Of a stretch of DNA of 64,000 bases, positions 17,904-25,925 are shown one piece after another. The stretch's first letter is position 1, and each line of letters opens with the position of its first letter. This DNA comes from Streptomyces dengpaensis. GTDB taxonomy: Bacteria > Actinomycetota > Actinomycetes > Streptomycetales > Streptomycetaceae. The notes under the pieces were generated by a model. The model was not told the DNA's origin. It did not search any database and saw nothing but the letters and a program-made list of their open reading frames with translations. The position numbers and the translations under genes were made by a program. The DNA is taken from contig NZ_CP026652.1 in NCBI RefSeq assembly GCF_002946835.1, positions 248,001 to 312,000 of the forward strand. Direction: 5' to 3'.

Positions 17904-17910
17904 CGCCTGG

Positions 17911-18891
17911 TCATCCCGCGTGGGCGTCAACCTGTTCCTGGTCGTATCCGTGCTCCTGTCGCTCGCGGGCCGGGCGTGGCCGTGGTGATCGCACCAGGAC
18001 GCGTTTGAGCCAGCGGTCGCTGCCGTCGTACCGGGGCGTGAAGGCCAGCCTGCCGTGCACCACGGCGTCGTTGTCGATGATCAGCAGGTCGCCCGGTTCC
18101 AACGGGACGACATGGCCGTTGGCCTCCAGAGCGTGACCGAGCCGGTCGAAGGCGGCGATGAAGTCCGGGTCGTCGGTGAGCCGGTGCGTGTAGGAGGGGT
18201 CGTAGCGGATGCCCAGAGCGCCGTGCTCGCGGTGCCAGAGCGTGGCGATCCCGATCGGCCGGCGCAGCTCCGCCTCCCGGTCGGCGTAGCTGTCGTCGGG
18301 CAGCACGACGGTCAGGGGCCGTTGCAGCTGTTCGACGTCGGCTGCCGTCAGGGGCGCGCTGGTGGCGCTGGAAAGTCTGCTGCCGACGTCGTCCGGGTTG
18401 CGCACGCAGGCCAGCAGCAGGATGTCGGCCCGGTACGGGTGAAAGGCGTCCTCGGTGTGCCAGGCGAGCGGGACCACGCTGCCGGCGCCGACCTGGAGGC
18501 GCTCCTGACCGGGGCTGGGCAGGATGTTGTGGACGATCCGCCCGTCCTGCTGGTTGCGCCAGCCGAACACCCGCCCGAGACGGGAGGCGACTAGGGCCAG
18601 AGCGATGTCGAGATCGGCGTTGCGCCGAGGGTCGCTCGCCCGCCAGTGCAGAGGCGTGGGGCCCGGGTCACCGCAGTCCAGCAGTCCTTTGACGACGCGG
18701 TGACCGATGTGCGGATCGGGAGGCTGGACGAGTTCGTCGAGGCCCGCGGCTAGGCTCTGCGGGAGCCGCCTCGCGTCGGGAGCGGACAGCACGGTGTCGC
18801 CTGTGGCGCCGCCGGCAGCCAGCGTCCGCGCCGCTCGCAGGAGGTCCTTCCCGAGCTCCCGGTCCGCGCGATTTATTTCCTGCACCGGCAT
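17911..18891 (-). CDS. Second VioC-like Fe(II)/2OG amino acid hydroxylase
   Basis: 326 residues, clavaminate-synthase-like family. The iron ligands are in WHTEDAF and VVHGRLAF, and the 2OG-binding Arg is in RYDGSDRWLKR, the same arrangement as in the enzyme at 14,634-15,659. The two share GWRNQQDGR/WATQQDGR and RNPD but diverge elsewhere, so they are paralogues rather than recent duplicates. It may hydroxylate another position of arginine or capreomycidine, or another amino acid. AAAGG lies just upstream of ATG 18,891. It is a single leftward gene between two rightward groups, with its own promoter region. Confidence 0.88.
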   Translation of the reverse strand: MPVQEINRADRELGKDLLRAARTLAAGGATGDTVLSAPDARRLPQSLAAGLDELVQPPDPHIGHRVVKGLLDCGDPGPTPLHWRASDPRRNADLDIALALVASRLGRVFGWRNQQDGRIVHNILPSPGQERLQVGAGSVVPLAWHTEDAFHPYRADILLLACVRNPDDVGSRLSSATSAPLTAADVEQLQRPLTVVLPDDSYADREAELRRPIGIATLWHREHGALGIRYDPSYTHRLTDDPDFIAAFDRLGHALEANGHVVPLEPGDLLIIDNDAVVHGRLAFTPRYDGSDRWLKRVLVRSPRPRPARERQEHGYDQEQVDAHAG

Positions 18892-19244
18892 GCGGTCTAC
18901 CTTTCAGGGACCTTTCAAAAAATGGAGGTCGCTCCGGCAGGAGCCGACCGGTCAGTGAACCGGTGATGAGGCCGGTTTGACCTTGCTTCAGGGGACAGCT
19001 TCCGGTCCCGGTGATACACCGGTCAAGGGATCTGAGACTATTCCGCACTTTGTCATCGCTGCCATCGCGACTTCAATTCGGCCATGCCAACAAAATGCTG
19101 ATGAGGGCTCATCGAAAAATGTGTGCCGGGTTCGTTCGTTCCACGGATTGCCGGGCTGTCGGCGGCGCCTAGAGTCGTTTCGCGGAAGCCGATTCCGCGG
19201 GAACGGCACCGGGTCGTCCCGCTGGCGGACACGCTCTTCGGAGG
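18892..19244. other. Intergenic promoter region between divergent genes
   Basis: 353 bp between the leftward hydroxylase gene and the rightward A-T gene. It is less GC-rich than the flanking genes, with an A-run near 18,915-18,920. No ORF here looks coding. It contains a promoter candidate for the rightward operon (separate entry); I found no convincing minus-strand promoter. Confidence 0.6.
19148..19175 (+). promoter_or_regulatory. Candidate promoter for the A-T / P450 / thioesterase operon
   Basis: TTGCCG and TAGAGT are separated by 16 bases, close to the streptomycete vegetative consensus. Transcription would begin near 19,182, giving a leader of about 60-80 nt before the A-T start. Identified by eye only. 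Confidence 0.4.
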
Positions 19245-21149
19245 GTGAGAGGTGGTCTGGAGTTGATCGACAGCACTGTGGCCGACACCCCGGCGGAGTC
19301 ACGCTCCGTGTTCAGTCGCTCCGGCCCGCACGCGGCAGACGCCGGCGAGGCGTTGCTCCACGAACGCATCGCCGCACACGCGCACCGCGTGCCGGACGCG
19401 CCGGCGGTGACCTGTGATGGGCGGACGCTCACTTACGGAGACCTGGACGCCCGCGCCGAGCGGCTCGCCGCCGGCCTGCGAACCCGGGTGCACGACGAAG
19501 ACGCCGTCATCGCGGTGTTGATGGACCGTTCGACCGACCTGATCGTTACGCTGCTCGGCGTGCTGAAGGCGGGCTGCGCGTATCTGGCGCTCAACACCGC
19601 TGACCCGGACCGGCGTCTGGCGGAGCTGGTCGCCGACGCCGGGGCACGTCTGGCCGTGGCGGCACCCGAGCACGCCGGACGGCTGCCGGACACCGTTGAG
19701 ACCCTGACACTGGCCACAGCGCCCTCGCGCACCGGCCCGGCGAACGTCTCCTCGGCCGCCGCGCGGGCCGACCGCGCAGCAGCGGCCCAGGCCCGCGCGG
19801 CCGACGACCTGGCCTACGTGTGTTACACGTCGGGCTCCACCGGTGCGCCCAAAGGCGTGGGCGTGACCCATCGCGGCGTTCTGCGTCTGGTGGTGTCGCA
19901 GGACTGGCTGCGTCTGACACCCGAGGACACCGTGCTCCAGGTCTCCGCGGTGTCCTTCGACGCGTCGACGCTGGAGATTTTCGGCGCGCTCTGCGCGGGC
20001 TGTCGCCTGGTGGTGCACCCCGGCGGGGGACCGGTCGATCTCGATGCTCTGGCCGCCACCGTCACCGGCCACAGGGTGACCGTGGTCAACTTGGCCACCG
20101 GCCTGCTCCACCAGCTGATCGAGAGCCGGTTGTCCTTCTTCGCCGGTCTCCGGCACGTGGTGACGGGAGGCGACGTCGCCTCGCCCGCACTCGTGGCCCG
20201 ACTCCTGGACGCCTGGCCGGGTCTGACGTTCACCAACGGCTACGGCCCCACGGAGAACACCACGTTCACGACGTGCTGGACCACCAGCGGGCCGCCGCCG
20301 GACGCCGTTCCCATCGGTACGGCCGTCACCGGCACCGGGGTCGCCGTGCTCGACGACGCGATGCGGCCGGTGACGGCGGGCGGCACCGGCGAGATATACA
20401 CCTGGGGTGGGGGCCTGGCACGCGGCTACCTGGGCCGGCCCGCGGCCACCGCGGAGCGCTTCCTGCCCTGCCCGTTCGGGCCGCCGGGGTCGCGGATGTA
20501 CCGCACCGGCGACCTGGCCCGGCTGCTGCCGGACGGGAACCTGGAGTTCGCCGGACGCACCGACCGGCAGGTCAAGGTGCACGGTTACCGAGTGGAACCG
20601 GGTGCCGTCGAGGCGGCCCTGGCCCGGCAGTCCGGCGTCGACCGGGCGGTCGTCGTGGTCGAACAGGACGACGCCGGCCGTAAACGCCTGGTCGGCCATG
20701 CCGTTCCGAGCGGCACCGCGGACGAGGGGCTGGGCGCACGGCTGCGCGCCTCGCTGGCCGCCGAACTGCCCGGCTACGCCGTCCCGGACACGATCCTGGT
20801 GCACACCACGCTGCCGGTCACCGCGCACGGCAAGGTGGACCGTTCCGCCCTCACGAGCGCGGGCCCACGGCCGCGCGCAGTGGCCAACGCCTACGTTCCT
20901 CCGGCCACGCCGCTCCAGCGGCGCCTCACCGAGCTGTGGAGCGCGCTGCTGGACACCGCGCCCGTCGGGATCGACGACGACTTCTTCGACCTGGGCGGCC
21001 ACTCGCTCCTGGCCGCCGAACTGCTGGACGTCATGCACAAGGAGCTGGGCGTCGAGATACCGGCCACCGCGCTGTATCTGCGCTCCACCGTCGCCGAGCT
21101 GAGCGAGGCCGTGGGCGAGACCCTGGCCGGACGGGAGATCCGATCGTGA
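19245..21149 (+). CDS. Stand-alone NRPS A-T didomain feeding a P450
   Basis: About 634 residues. Adenylation motifs: YTSGSTGAPKGV, FDASTLEIF, YGPTENTT, a GEIYTWG-type A6 segment, YRTGDLARL and HGKVDR (lysine present). A carrier domain follows (FFDLGGHSLLA). The specificity code by eye is D-A-L-N-V-G-G-T-F-K, whose second half resembles valine-type codes; the substrate is uncertain. Genes for a P450 and a thioesterase follow directly, the arrangement of NikP1/NikQ/NikP2 and NovH/NovI, where the A-T protein holds an amino acid for beta-hydroxylation. Start choice is uncertain: GTG 19,245, or TTG 19,263 with AGAGGTGG upstream. The stop overlaps the P450 start (GTGA). Confidence 0.92.
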   Translation: MRGGLELIDSTVADTPAESRSVFSRSGPHAADAGEALLHERIAAHAHRVPDAPAVTCDGRTLTYGDLDARAERLAAGLRTRVHDEDAVIAVLMDRSTDLIVTLLGVLKAGCAYLALNTADPDRRLAELVADAGARLAVAAPEHAGRLPDTVETLTLATAPSRTGPANVSSAAARADRAAAAQARAADDLAYVCYTSGSTGAPKGVGVTHRGVLRLVVSQDWLRLTPEDTVLQVSAVSFDASTLEIFGALCAGCRLVVHPGGGPVDLDALAATVTGHRVTVVNLATGLLHQLIESRLSFFAGLRHVVTGGDVASPALVARLLDAWPGLTFTNGYGPTENTTFTTCWTTSGPPPDAVPIGTAVTGTGVAVLDDAMRPVTAGGTGEIYTWGGGLARGYLGRPAATAERFLPCPFGPPGSRMYRTGDLARLLPDGNLEFAGRTDRQVKVHGYRVEPGAVEAALARQSGVDRAVVVVEQDDAGRKRLVGHAVPSGTADEGLGARLRASLAAELPGYAVPDTILVHTTLPVTAHGKVDRSALTSAGPRPRAVANAYVPPATPLQRRLTELWSALLDTAPVGIDDDFFDLGGHSLLAAELLDVMHKELGVEIPATALYLRSTVAELSEAVGETLAGREIRS

Positions 21150-22441
21150 CCGTCTCACCGCACCACACGCCGGCCCCGCCCATCGCCTCCGGATGCCCGG
21201 TGCACCAGGGCGGAGCCGGCCTGGGAGCCCTCGCCGACCTGGCCGATCCCGCGCTCTACAGCGACCGCGACCCCCATGCGACGTGGACCGAGCTGAGGCG
21301 CCGGACGCCCGTCACCCGGCACGAGAAGGACGGCCACCCGTACTGGTCGGTGACCCGGTACGCGGACATCGACCGGGTGCTGCGCGACCACGCCACGTTC
21401 ACCTCGCAACGCGGCACCCTGCTCTACCTCCTCGGCCGGGGCGACCCGGCGGGCGGCCACCAGATGGCGGCGACGGATCCGCCGCGGCACACGTCGCTGC
21501 GCGAACCGCTGCAGCGGGCACTGGCCGTCAAGCCCACCATGGAGCGGCGAGAGCAGATCCGCGCGGTGGTGACGGATCTGCTGGCGCCGCTGGCCGACGG
21601 AGGCCCCTACGACCTCGCGGCCCACGCGAACCAGCTGCCGATGGCCGTGGCCGGCGTGCTGATGGGGCTGCCCAAGGAGGACTGGGGCCGGCTGGTCGAC
21701 CTCACCACCGCGTCCGTGGCACCGGAGGACCCGCGCTACCGCGACGAGCGCGGCATCGACCGGGTGCTCAACATGGCCCACCGCGGCCTGTTCGCCTACT
21801 TCCACGAGATCGTCCACGAGCGGCGCACGCACCCGGGCGACGACCTGATCAGCCTGCTGCTGAGGATGGAGATCGACGGCCGCCCGCTCACCGCGGGCGA
21901 GGTCATCTCCAACTGCTACAGCTTGCTGCTCGGCGCCAACGTGACCACGGCCCAGGTCCCGGTGAGCACCCTCGCGGAACTCATGGGCACACCGGCCCTT
22001 CAGGACTGGGCCGACCGGCCGGACCTGATCGTCAGCGGAGTGGACGAGGCGCTGCGCTGGGCCACGCCTACCACGCACTTCATCCGCTACGCCACCAGGG
22101 ATGTGCACCTGGGCGGCACCCGTGTCGCGGCGGGCGACGCGGTGGCGGTGTGGCTGCCGTCCGCCAACCGCGACGAGGACGTCTTCCGAAACCCGTTCAC
22201 CTTCCACGTCGCCCGTCGCCCCAACAAGCATCTGGCGTTCGGCATCGGCCCGCACTACTGCGTGGGCCACACCGTGGCCAAGGTGACCCTGCGACTCTTC
22301 TTCGCCGAGCTGTTCAGCCGGTTCACCGACATCGTCCCGGTCGGCCCGGGCAAGCGACTGTACTCCAACACGATCTACGGGTGGACCGAGATGCCGATCA
22401 CCGCCCGCACGCGGCCGCGGGCTCGCCAGGCCGCCTATTGA
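21146..22441 (+). CDS. Cytochrome P450, probable aminoacyl-PCP beta-hydroxylase
   Basis: 431 residues with GTG start overlapping the A-T stop. The ExxR motif is in DEALRWATP, and the heme-binding loop is FGIGPHYCVGHTVAK with the thiolate cysteine. The I-helix reads GANVTTAQV; Asn stands where most P450s have the acidic residue of the A/G-G-x-D/E-T-T motif. Translational coupling to an A-T didomain strongly suggests it oxidises the amino acid while bound to that carrier, as in NikQ, NovI or OxyD. Electrons must come from a ferredoxin and reductase; an FprA-type reductase is encoded at 31,430. Confidence 0.93.
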   Translation: MTVSPHHTPAPPIASGCPVHQGGAGLGALADLADPALYSDRDPHATWTELRRRTPVTRHEKDGHPYWSVTRYADIDRVLRDHATFTSQRGTLLYLLGRGDPAGGHQMAATDPPRHTSLREPLQRALAVKPTMERREQIRAVVTDLLAPLADGGPYDLAAHANQLPMAVAGVLMGLPKEDWGRLVDLTTASVAPEDPRYRDERGIDRVLNMAHRGLFAYFHEIVHERRTHPGDDLISLLLRMEIDGRPLTAGEVISNCYSLLLGANVTTAQVPVSTLAELMGTPALQDWADRPDLIVSGVDEALRWATPTTHFIRYATRDVHLGGTRVAAGDAVAVWLPSANRDEDVFRNPFTFHVARRPNKHLAFGIGPHYCVGHTVAKVTLRLFFAELFSRFTDIVPVGPGKRLYSNTIYGWTEMPITARTRPRARQAAY

Positions 22442-22508
22442 CCCGTGGCCGCCCGCTGTCCGCCGCCGGGCGGCCGTCAGCCGAACCGAAGGTGAGGTCC
22501 ACCAACCG

Positions 22509-23291
22509 ATGCCGATCGCCGGCCGACCCCCGCGCTGGTTTCTGAGAGAACCGCTTCCCGACGCCCGAGCCCGAGTGTTCCTGCTGCCCTATTCGGGATG
22601 CGGCGCGTCCATGTACCGCCACTGGCCGTCCGAGTACCAGGGCGTCAACTTCGTGCCGGTGCAGCTGCCGGGACGCGAGAACCGGCTGCGGGAGCAGCCC
22701 TTCGAGACGTACCAGGAGCTGGGCCGCGTCCTGTCCGAGGTCCTGGAACCCCATCTGGACGGCCCCTACGCCCTGTTCGGCCACTGCAGCGCGGCGCTCG
22801 CAGCCTACGAGACCGCGGTGCAAGCCGTCGGCCGCGGCGCGCGGCCGCCACAACGGCTGTTCGTCTCCTCCGAGGTGGCCCCGCAGGATGGGCCGTACGG
22901 CCGTCATCTCCAGATGGACGACGAGGAGCTGGCCGAGGAGCTGCGCGGGCTGATCGTGCAGTTGGGCGGCAACCCGCTGCCCACGTTCGTCGGCATGACC
23001 CTGGGTGTGCTGCGGCGCGACATCGAGGTCAACCGCCGCTACCACCTGACCGATCCGCCGAAGCTGCCGTGTCCGATCACCGCGATCGGGTGGAGCGGCG
23101 ACGTCGGGATGGAGCCGGAGCGGATGACCGGCTGGGCGGCATGCGGCGAAATGGATCAGGTCGTCTTCGACGGCGGCCACTACGGCTTCATCGAGGGCCC
23201 CGAGAAGCTGCTGCGGCTCTTGGCCGACGGCGTCACCGCAGACCGGCCGTCCACAGGACCAGCCGGCGGAAGGAGTGAAGAGGCATGTTGA
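22509..23291 (+). CDS. Type II thioesterase with GHCSA nucleophile elbow
   Basis: About 260 residues. Family landmarks are LLPYSGCGASMYRHW, QLPGRENRLREQP and the C-terminal GGHYGF histidine. The nucleophile elbow reads GHCSA instead of GHSxG, so Cys would attack and the final Gly is Ala. The acidic residue is likely the Asp in SGDVGM. Following an A-T/P450 pair, it probably releases the hydroxylated amino acid from the carrier, the role proposed for NikP2. Its last codons overlap the start of the carbamoyltransferase gene. Its C-terminal third is closely related to the end of the chimera at 27,689-28,828. Confidence 0.88.
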   Translation: MPIAGRPPRWFLREPLPDARARVFLLPYSGCGASMYRHWPSEYQGVNFVPVQLPGRENRLREQPFETYQELGRVLSEVLEPHLDGPYALFGHCSAALAAYETAVQAVGRGARPPQRLFVSSEVAPQDGPYGRHLQMDDEELAEELRGLIVQLGGNPLPTFVGMTLGVLRRDIEVNRRYHLTDPPKLPCPITAIGWSGDVGMEPERMTGWAACGEMDQVVFDGGHYGFIEGPEKLLRLLADGVTADRPSTGPAGGRSEEAC

Positions 23292-24859
23292 TCCTGTCGT
23301 TCAAGGAAGGACACGACAGCGCGGTCACGGCGATCGACGACGGCCGCCTGCTGTTCTCGCTGGAGGCGGAGAAGGACTCCTTCCCGCGCTACGACTCGCT
23401 GACCGCGGAGGTGCTGCTAGCCGCCGCGGAGCGGCTGGACCGGCTACCGGACGTGGTGGCCGTCGGCGGCTGGGTGAAGGGAACGTATTCCGAGGAGCCG
23501 CCCTCGCGCACCGGCTACTTCGGCGTCGGCGAAGGGTCGGTGTCCGACCAGGCGGGCCGGTTCTTCGGCAAGGACGTGCGGGTCTTCTCCTCCACCCATG
23601 AGCGCTCGCACATCATGACCGCCTACGGGCTCTCGCCGTTCCCCGCCGGGCAGCCGTACTACTGCCTGGTGTGGGAGGGCAACATCGGCTCCTTCTACCG
23701 CATCGACGAGAGCGGCGGCGTCACCCACCTGCGGCACGTCATGTCCGACCCGGGCAACAAGTACGCCTATCTGTTCGCCCTGGCCGACCGGAAGTTCACC
23801 GCCAACAAGGGCGTCCTGCGGCTCCAGGACGCGGGCAAGCAGATGGCCCTGACGGGCTTCGCCCGGCGCACCGAGACCACCGCGGAGGAGCGGGAGCTCA
23901 TCGACTTCCTGCTCGCGCAGGAGCGGATCATCACGACCCTGGGCAAGAACGAGATGGACTGGACGCCGTTCCGGAACATCGGAGTCGAGTCGCAGGAGTA
24001 CAAGGACCTGGCGGCGAAGTTCTCCGACGCCATCTTCGACCGCTTCCACGCCTATGCCGCGGAGCACCTGACCGAGGGGCTGCCGCTGCTGATCTCCGGC
24101 GGCTGCGGGCTGAACTGCGAGTGGAACCGCCGCTGGTCCGAATGCGGCCTGTTCCCGCAGGTCTTCGTGCCACCGTGCCCGAACGACAGCGGCTCCTCAC
24201 TGGGCACTGCCATCGACGCTCAGCTGCACTACACGGGCATGGCGACCGTGGAGTGGGACGTCTACGCCGGCGACGAATTCGTGGAGGACACCGCCTTCGA
24301 CCCGGAGCGCTACGAGACCCGGCCGCTGGACTACGGCGAGGTGGCGCGGTTCATCGCCGACGGAGGCATCATCGGCTGGGCCCGCGGCCGGTGGGAGATG
24401 GGCCCCAGGGCGCTGGGCAACCGGTCGATCCTGGCGGCGCCCTTCAGCGCGGAGACCACCGCCCGGCTGAACAAGATCAAGCAGCGGGAAGGATACCGTC
24501 CCATCGCTCCGCTCTGCCTGGAGGAGGACGCCGGGCAATGGTTCGAGGGCTCCGTCCCGGACCCCTACATGCTCTACTTCAGCACCGTTCGCTCCCAGGC
24601 CCTCAAGGCCGTGACACACGTCGACGGCACGGCGCGCGCCCAGACCGTGACCCGCAAGCAGAACCCGGCCGTGGCCTCTTTGCTGACCGCCTTCCGCGAC
24701 CTCACCGGGTTCAGCGTGCTGTGCAACACCTCGCTCAACTTCTCCGGCCGCGGCTTCATCAACCGCACCAGCGACCTGATCCGCTACGGCGAGCAGCACG
24801 ACCTCGACGGCTACGTGGTCGGGGACACCTTCGTCACCCGGCGCGTCCCGCGGCCCTGA
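23285..24859 (+). CDS. NodU/CmcH-family carbamoyltransferase
   Basis: 524 residues. N-terminal Kae1-like motifs (GHDSAV near residue 10, STHERSHI with metal-binding histidines, ISGGCGLNCEWN) and C-terminal motifs (GRWEMGPRALGNRSILA, FRPIAP-like, NTSLN) define the O-carbamoyltransferase family of CmcH, NovN, GdmN and BlmD. These transfer a carbamoyl group from carbamoyl phosphate, via carbamoyl-adenylate, to a hydroxyl. The acceptor is unknown; a hydroxylated amino acid made by the P450 or 2OG enzymes is plausible. The ATG lies inside the thioesterase reading frame (7-base overlap) with GGAG/AAGAGG upstream, so it belongs to the same operon. Confidence 0.93.
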   Translation: MLILSFKEGHDSAVTAIDDGRLLFSLEAEKDSFPRYDSLTAEVLLAAAERLDRLPDVVAVGGWVKGTYSEEPPSRTGYFGVGEGSVSDQAGRFFGKDVRVFSSTHERSHIMTAYGLSPFPAGQPYYCLVWEGNIGSFYRIDESGGVTHLRHVMSDPGNKYAYLFALADRKFTANKGVLRLQDAGKQMALTGFARRTETTAEERELIDFLLAQERIITTLGKNEMDWTPFRNIGVESQEYKDLAAKFSDAIFDRFHAYAAEHLTEGLPLLISGGCGLNCEWNRRWSECGLFPQVFVPPCPNDSGSSLGTAIDAQLHYTGMATVEWDVYAGDEFVEDTAFDPERYETRPLDYGEVARFIADGGIIGWARGRWEMGPRALGNRSILAAPFSAETTARLNKIKQREGYRPIAPLCLEEDAGQWFEGSVPDPYMLYFSTVRSQALKAVTHVDGTARAQTVTRKQNPAVASLLTAFRDLTGFSVLCNTSLNFSGRGFINRTSDLIRYGEQHDLDGYVVGDTFVTRRVPRP

Positions 24860-24860
24860 G

Positions 24861-24880
24861 CCGGGACCGCGCGGTCCCGG
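24861..24880. terminator. 20-nt perfect palindrome after the carbamoyltransferase gene
   Basis: The sequence is self-complementary over 20 bases and begins one base after the carbamoyltransferase stop. It could form an 8-bp hairpin and attenuate read-through, since the next gene starts 50 bp later. It may also be incidental in GC-rich DNA. Confidence 0.35.
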
Positions 24881-24931
24881 ACCCCGCGCCCCTGTGAGAG
24901 CACTCGTGTACGTGTGAAAGAGGGAACACCC

Positions 24932-25768
24932 ATGCAGCAGAGCAAGGTAAGGCTGAGCGGACGACAGGCCGATCCGGAGTTCTTCCGCTTCGAGGAGCGC
25001 AGCGAACTCGACTACGGGCTCGTCCTGGACGTCCTGCACGGCCGCAGGCTCGGAGTGATCTTCCGGGACGTCATACCTCCAGCCGCGCGTAAGGAACTGA
25101 CCGAGCGGTTCTGGGCCAGTCCCGCACGCCAGCACCGCGAGGGCGAGCCGTCGCACTACGTCGGCGCCTACCACTGGAACAAGAGCGCCGACACCTACCT
25201 CCGGGAAGCCGCCGAGGTGGCCGACCACGTACAGGAGGTGATCGACGCTCCTGGTTCGCCCTGGCACACCTTCCGGCGGGGCGTGAACGAGGCCCTGCGG
25301 CAGGAGGGCGCCTCACTGAGAGTCGCGGAGATGGACGGCCGCTCCGCTTCCGCGGCACTCATCCGCGCGTGGGACAAGGAGGGCGACTTCTCCCTCGACC
25401 CGCACGAGGACGAGGCACAGTGCAAGGATGCGCGCCAGGCCGGCTTCGAGATCCAGCGCGTCCTGGAGCACGACATCTGCGCGGTGAACATGTGCACCGA
25501 GCACACCGCCGGAGGACGGCTGGTGATCTGGAACATCCGCCCCGACGACGCGACGCGGCACGCCCTGGGCATCGAGCTGACCGGCCTGCCCTACACGGCC
25601 GAGGCCCTGGCCGACTTCGAGGAACTGCGCCTGGACATCCGCGAGGGCGACGTCTACGCCTTCAACGGCGCCTTCGTGCACGCGGTGGACGCCAACACCG
25701 GCAACCGCACCACGGTGTCCTTCATCATGGGCTTCACCGACGCCCACACGGTCGTGAGCTGGACCTGA
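24932..25768 (+). CDS. 2OG-Fe(II) oxygenase-like protein
   Basis: 278 residues. LDPHEDEAQ (His-x-Asp or His-x-Glu) and NGAFVHAVDANTGNRTTVSF (distal His and 2OG-binding Arg) fit a double-stranded beta-helix Fe(II)/2-oxoglutarate dioxygenase. An RLVIWNIRPDD segment between them is reminiscent of prolyl-hydroxylase-like enzymes. It is not a close relative of the VioC-like proteins in this window. The substrate is unknown; hydroxylation of an amino acid or peptide in the pathway is inferred from position. ATG 24,932 has AGAGGGA about 8 bases upstream. Confidence 0.78.
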   Translation: MQQSKVRLSGRQADPEFFRFEERSELDYGLVLDVLHGRRLGVIFRDVIPPAARKELTERFWASPARQHREGEPSHYVGAYHWNKSADTYLREAAEVADHVQEVIDAPGSPWHTFRRGVNEALRQEGASLRVAEMDGRSASAALIRAWDKEGDFSLDPHEDEAQCKDARQAGFEIQRVLEHDICAVNMCTEHTAGGRLVIWNIRPDDATRHALGIELTGLPYTAEALADFEELRLDIREGDVYAFNGAFVHAVDANTGNRTTVSFIMGFTDAHTVVSWT

Positions 25769-25925
25769 GGCCGGCACGGCCGACGGCCCGCACCGGCCGC
25801 ACCCGACGTCCAGGGCCCGCCTTCCCGAGCGTGCGCCGACTCCGCGCGACGCCGTTGATGCCCCGACGGGGAGGGCGGGCCCTGGCGATGTCCGTGGCGC
25901 TGAGACCAAGGGGAGGTAGGGAGAG

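Noticed and set aside
24861..24880. A regulatory operator between the carbamoyltransferase and oxygenase genes.
   Set aside because: A single 20-nt GC palindrome directly after a stop codon is more simply a weak terminator; no second copy of the motif was noticed elsewhere in the cluster.
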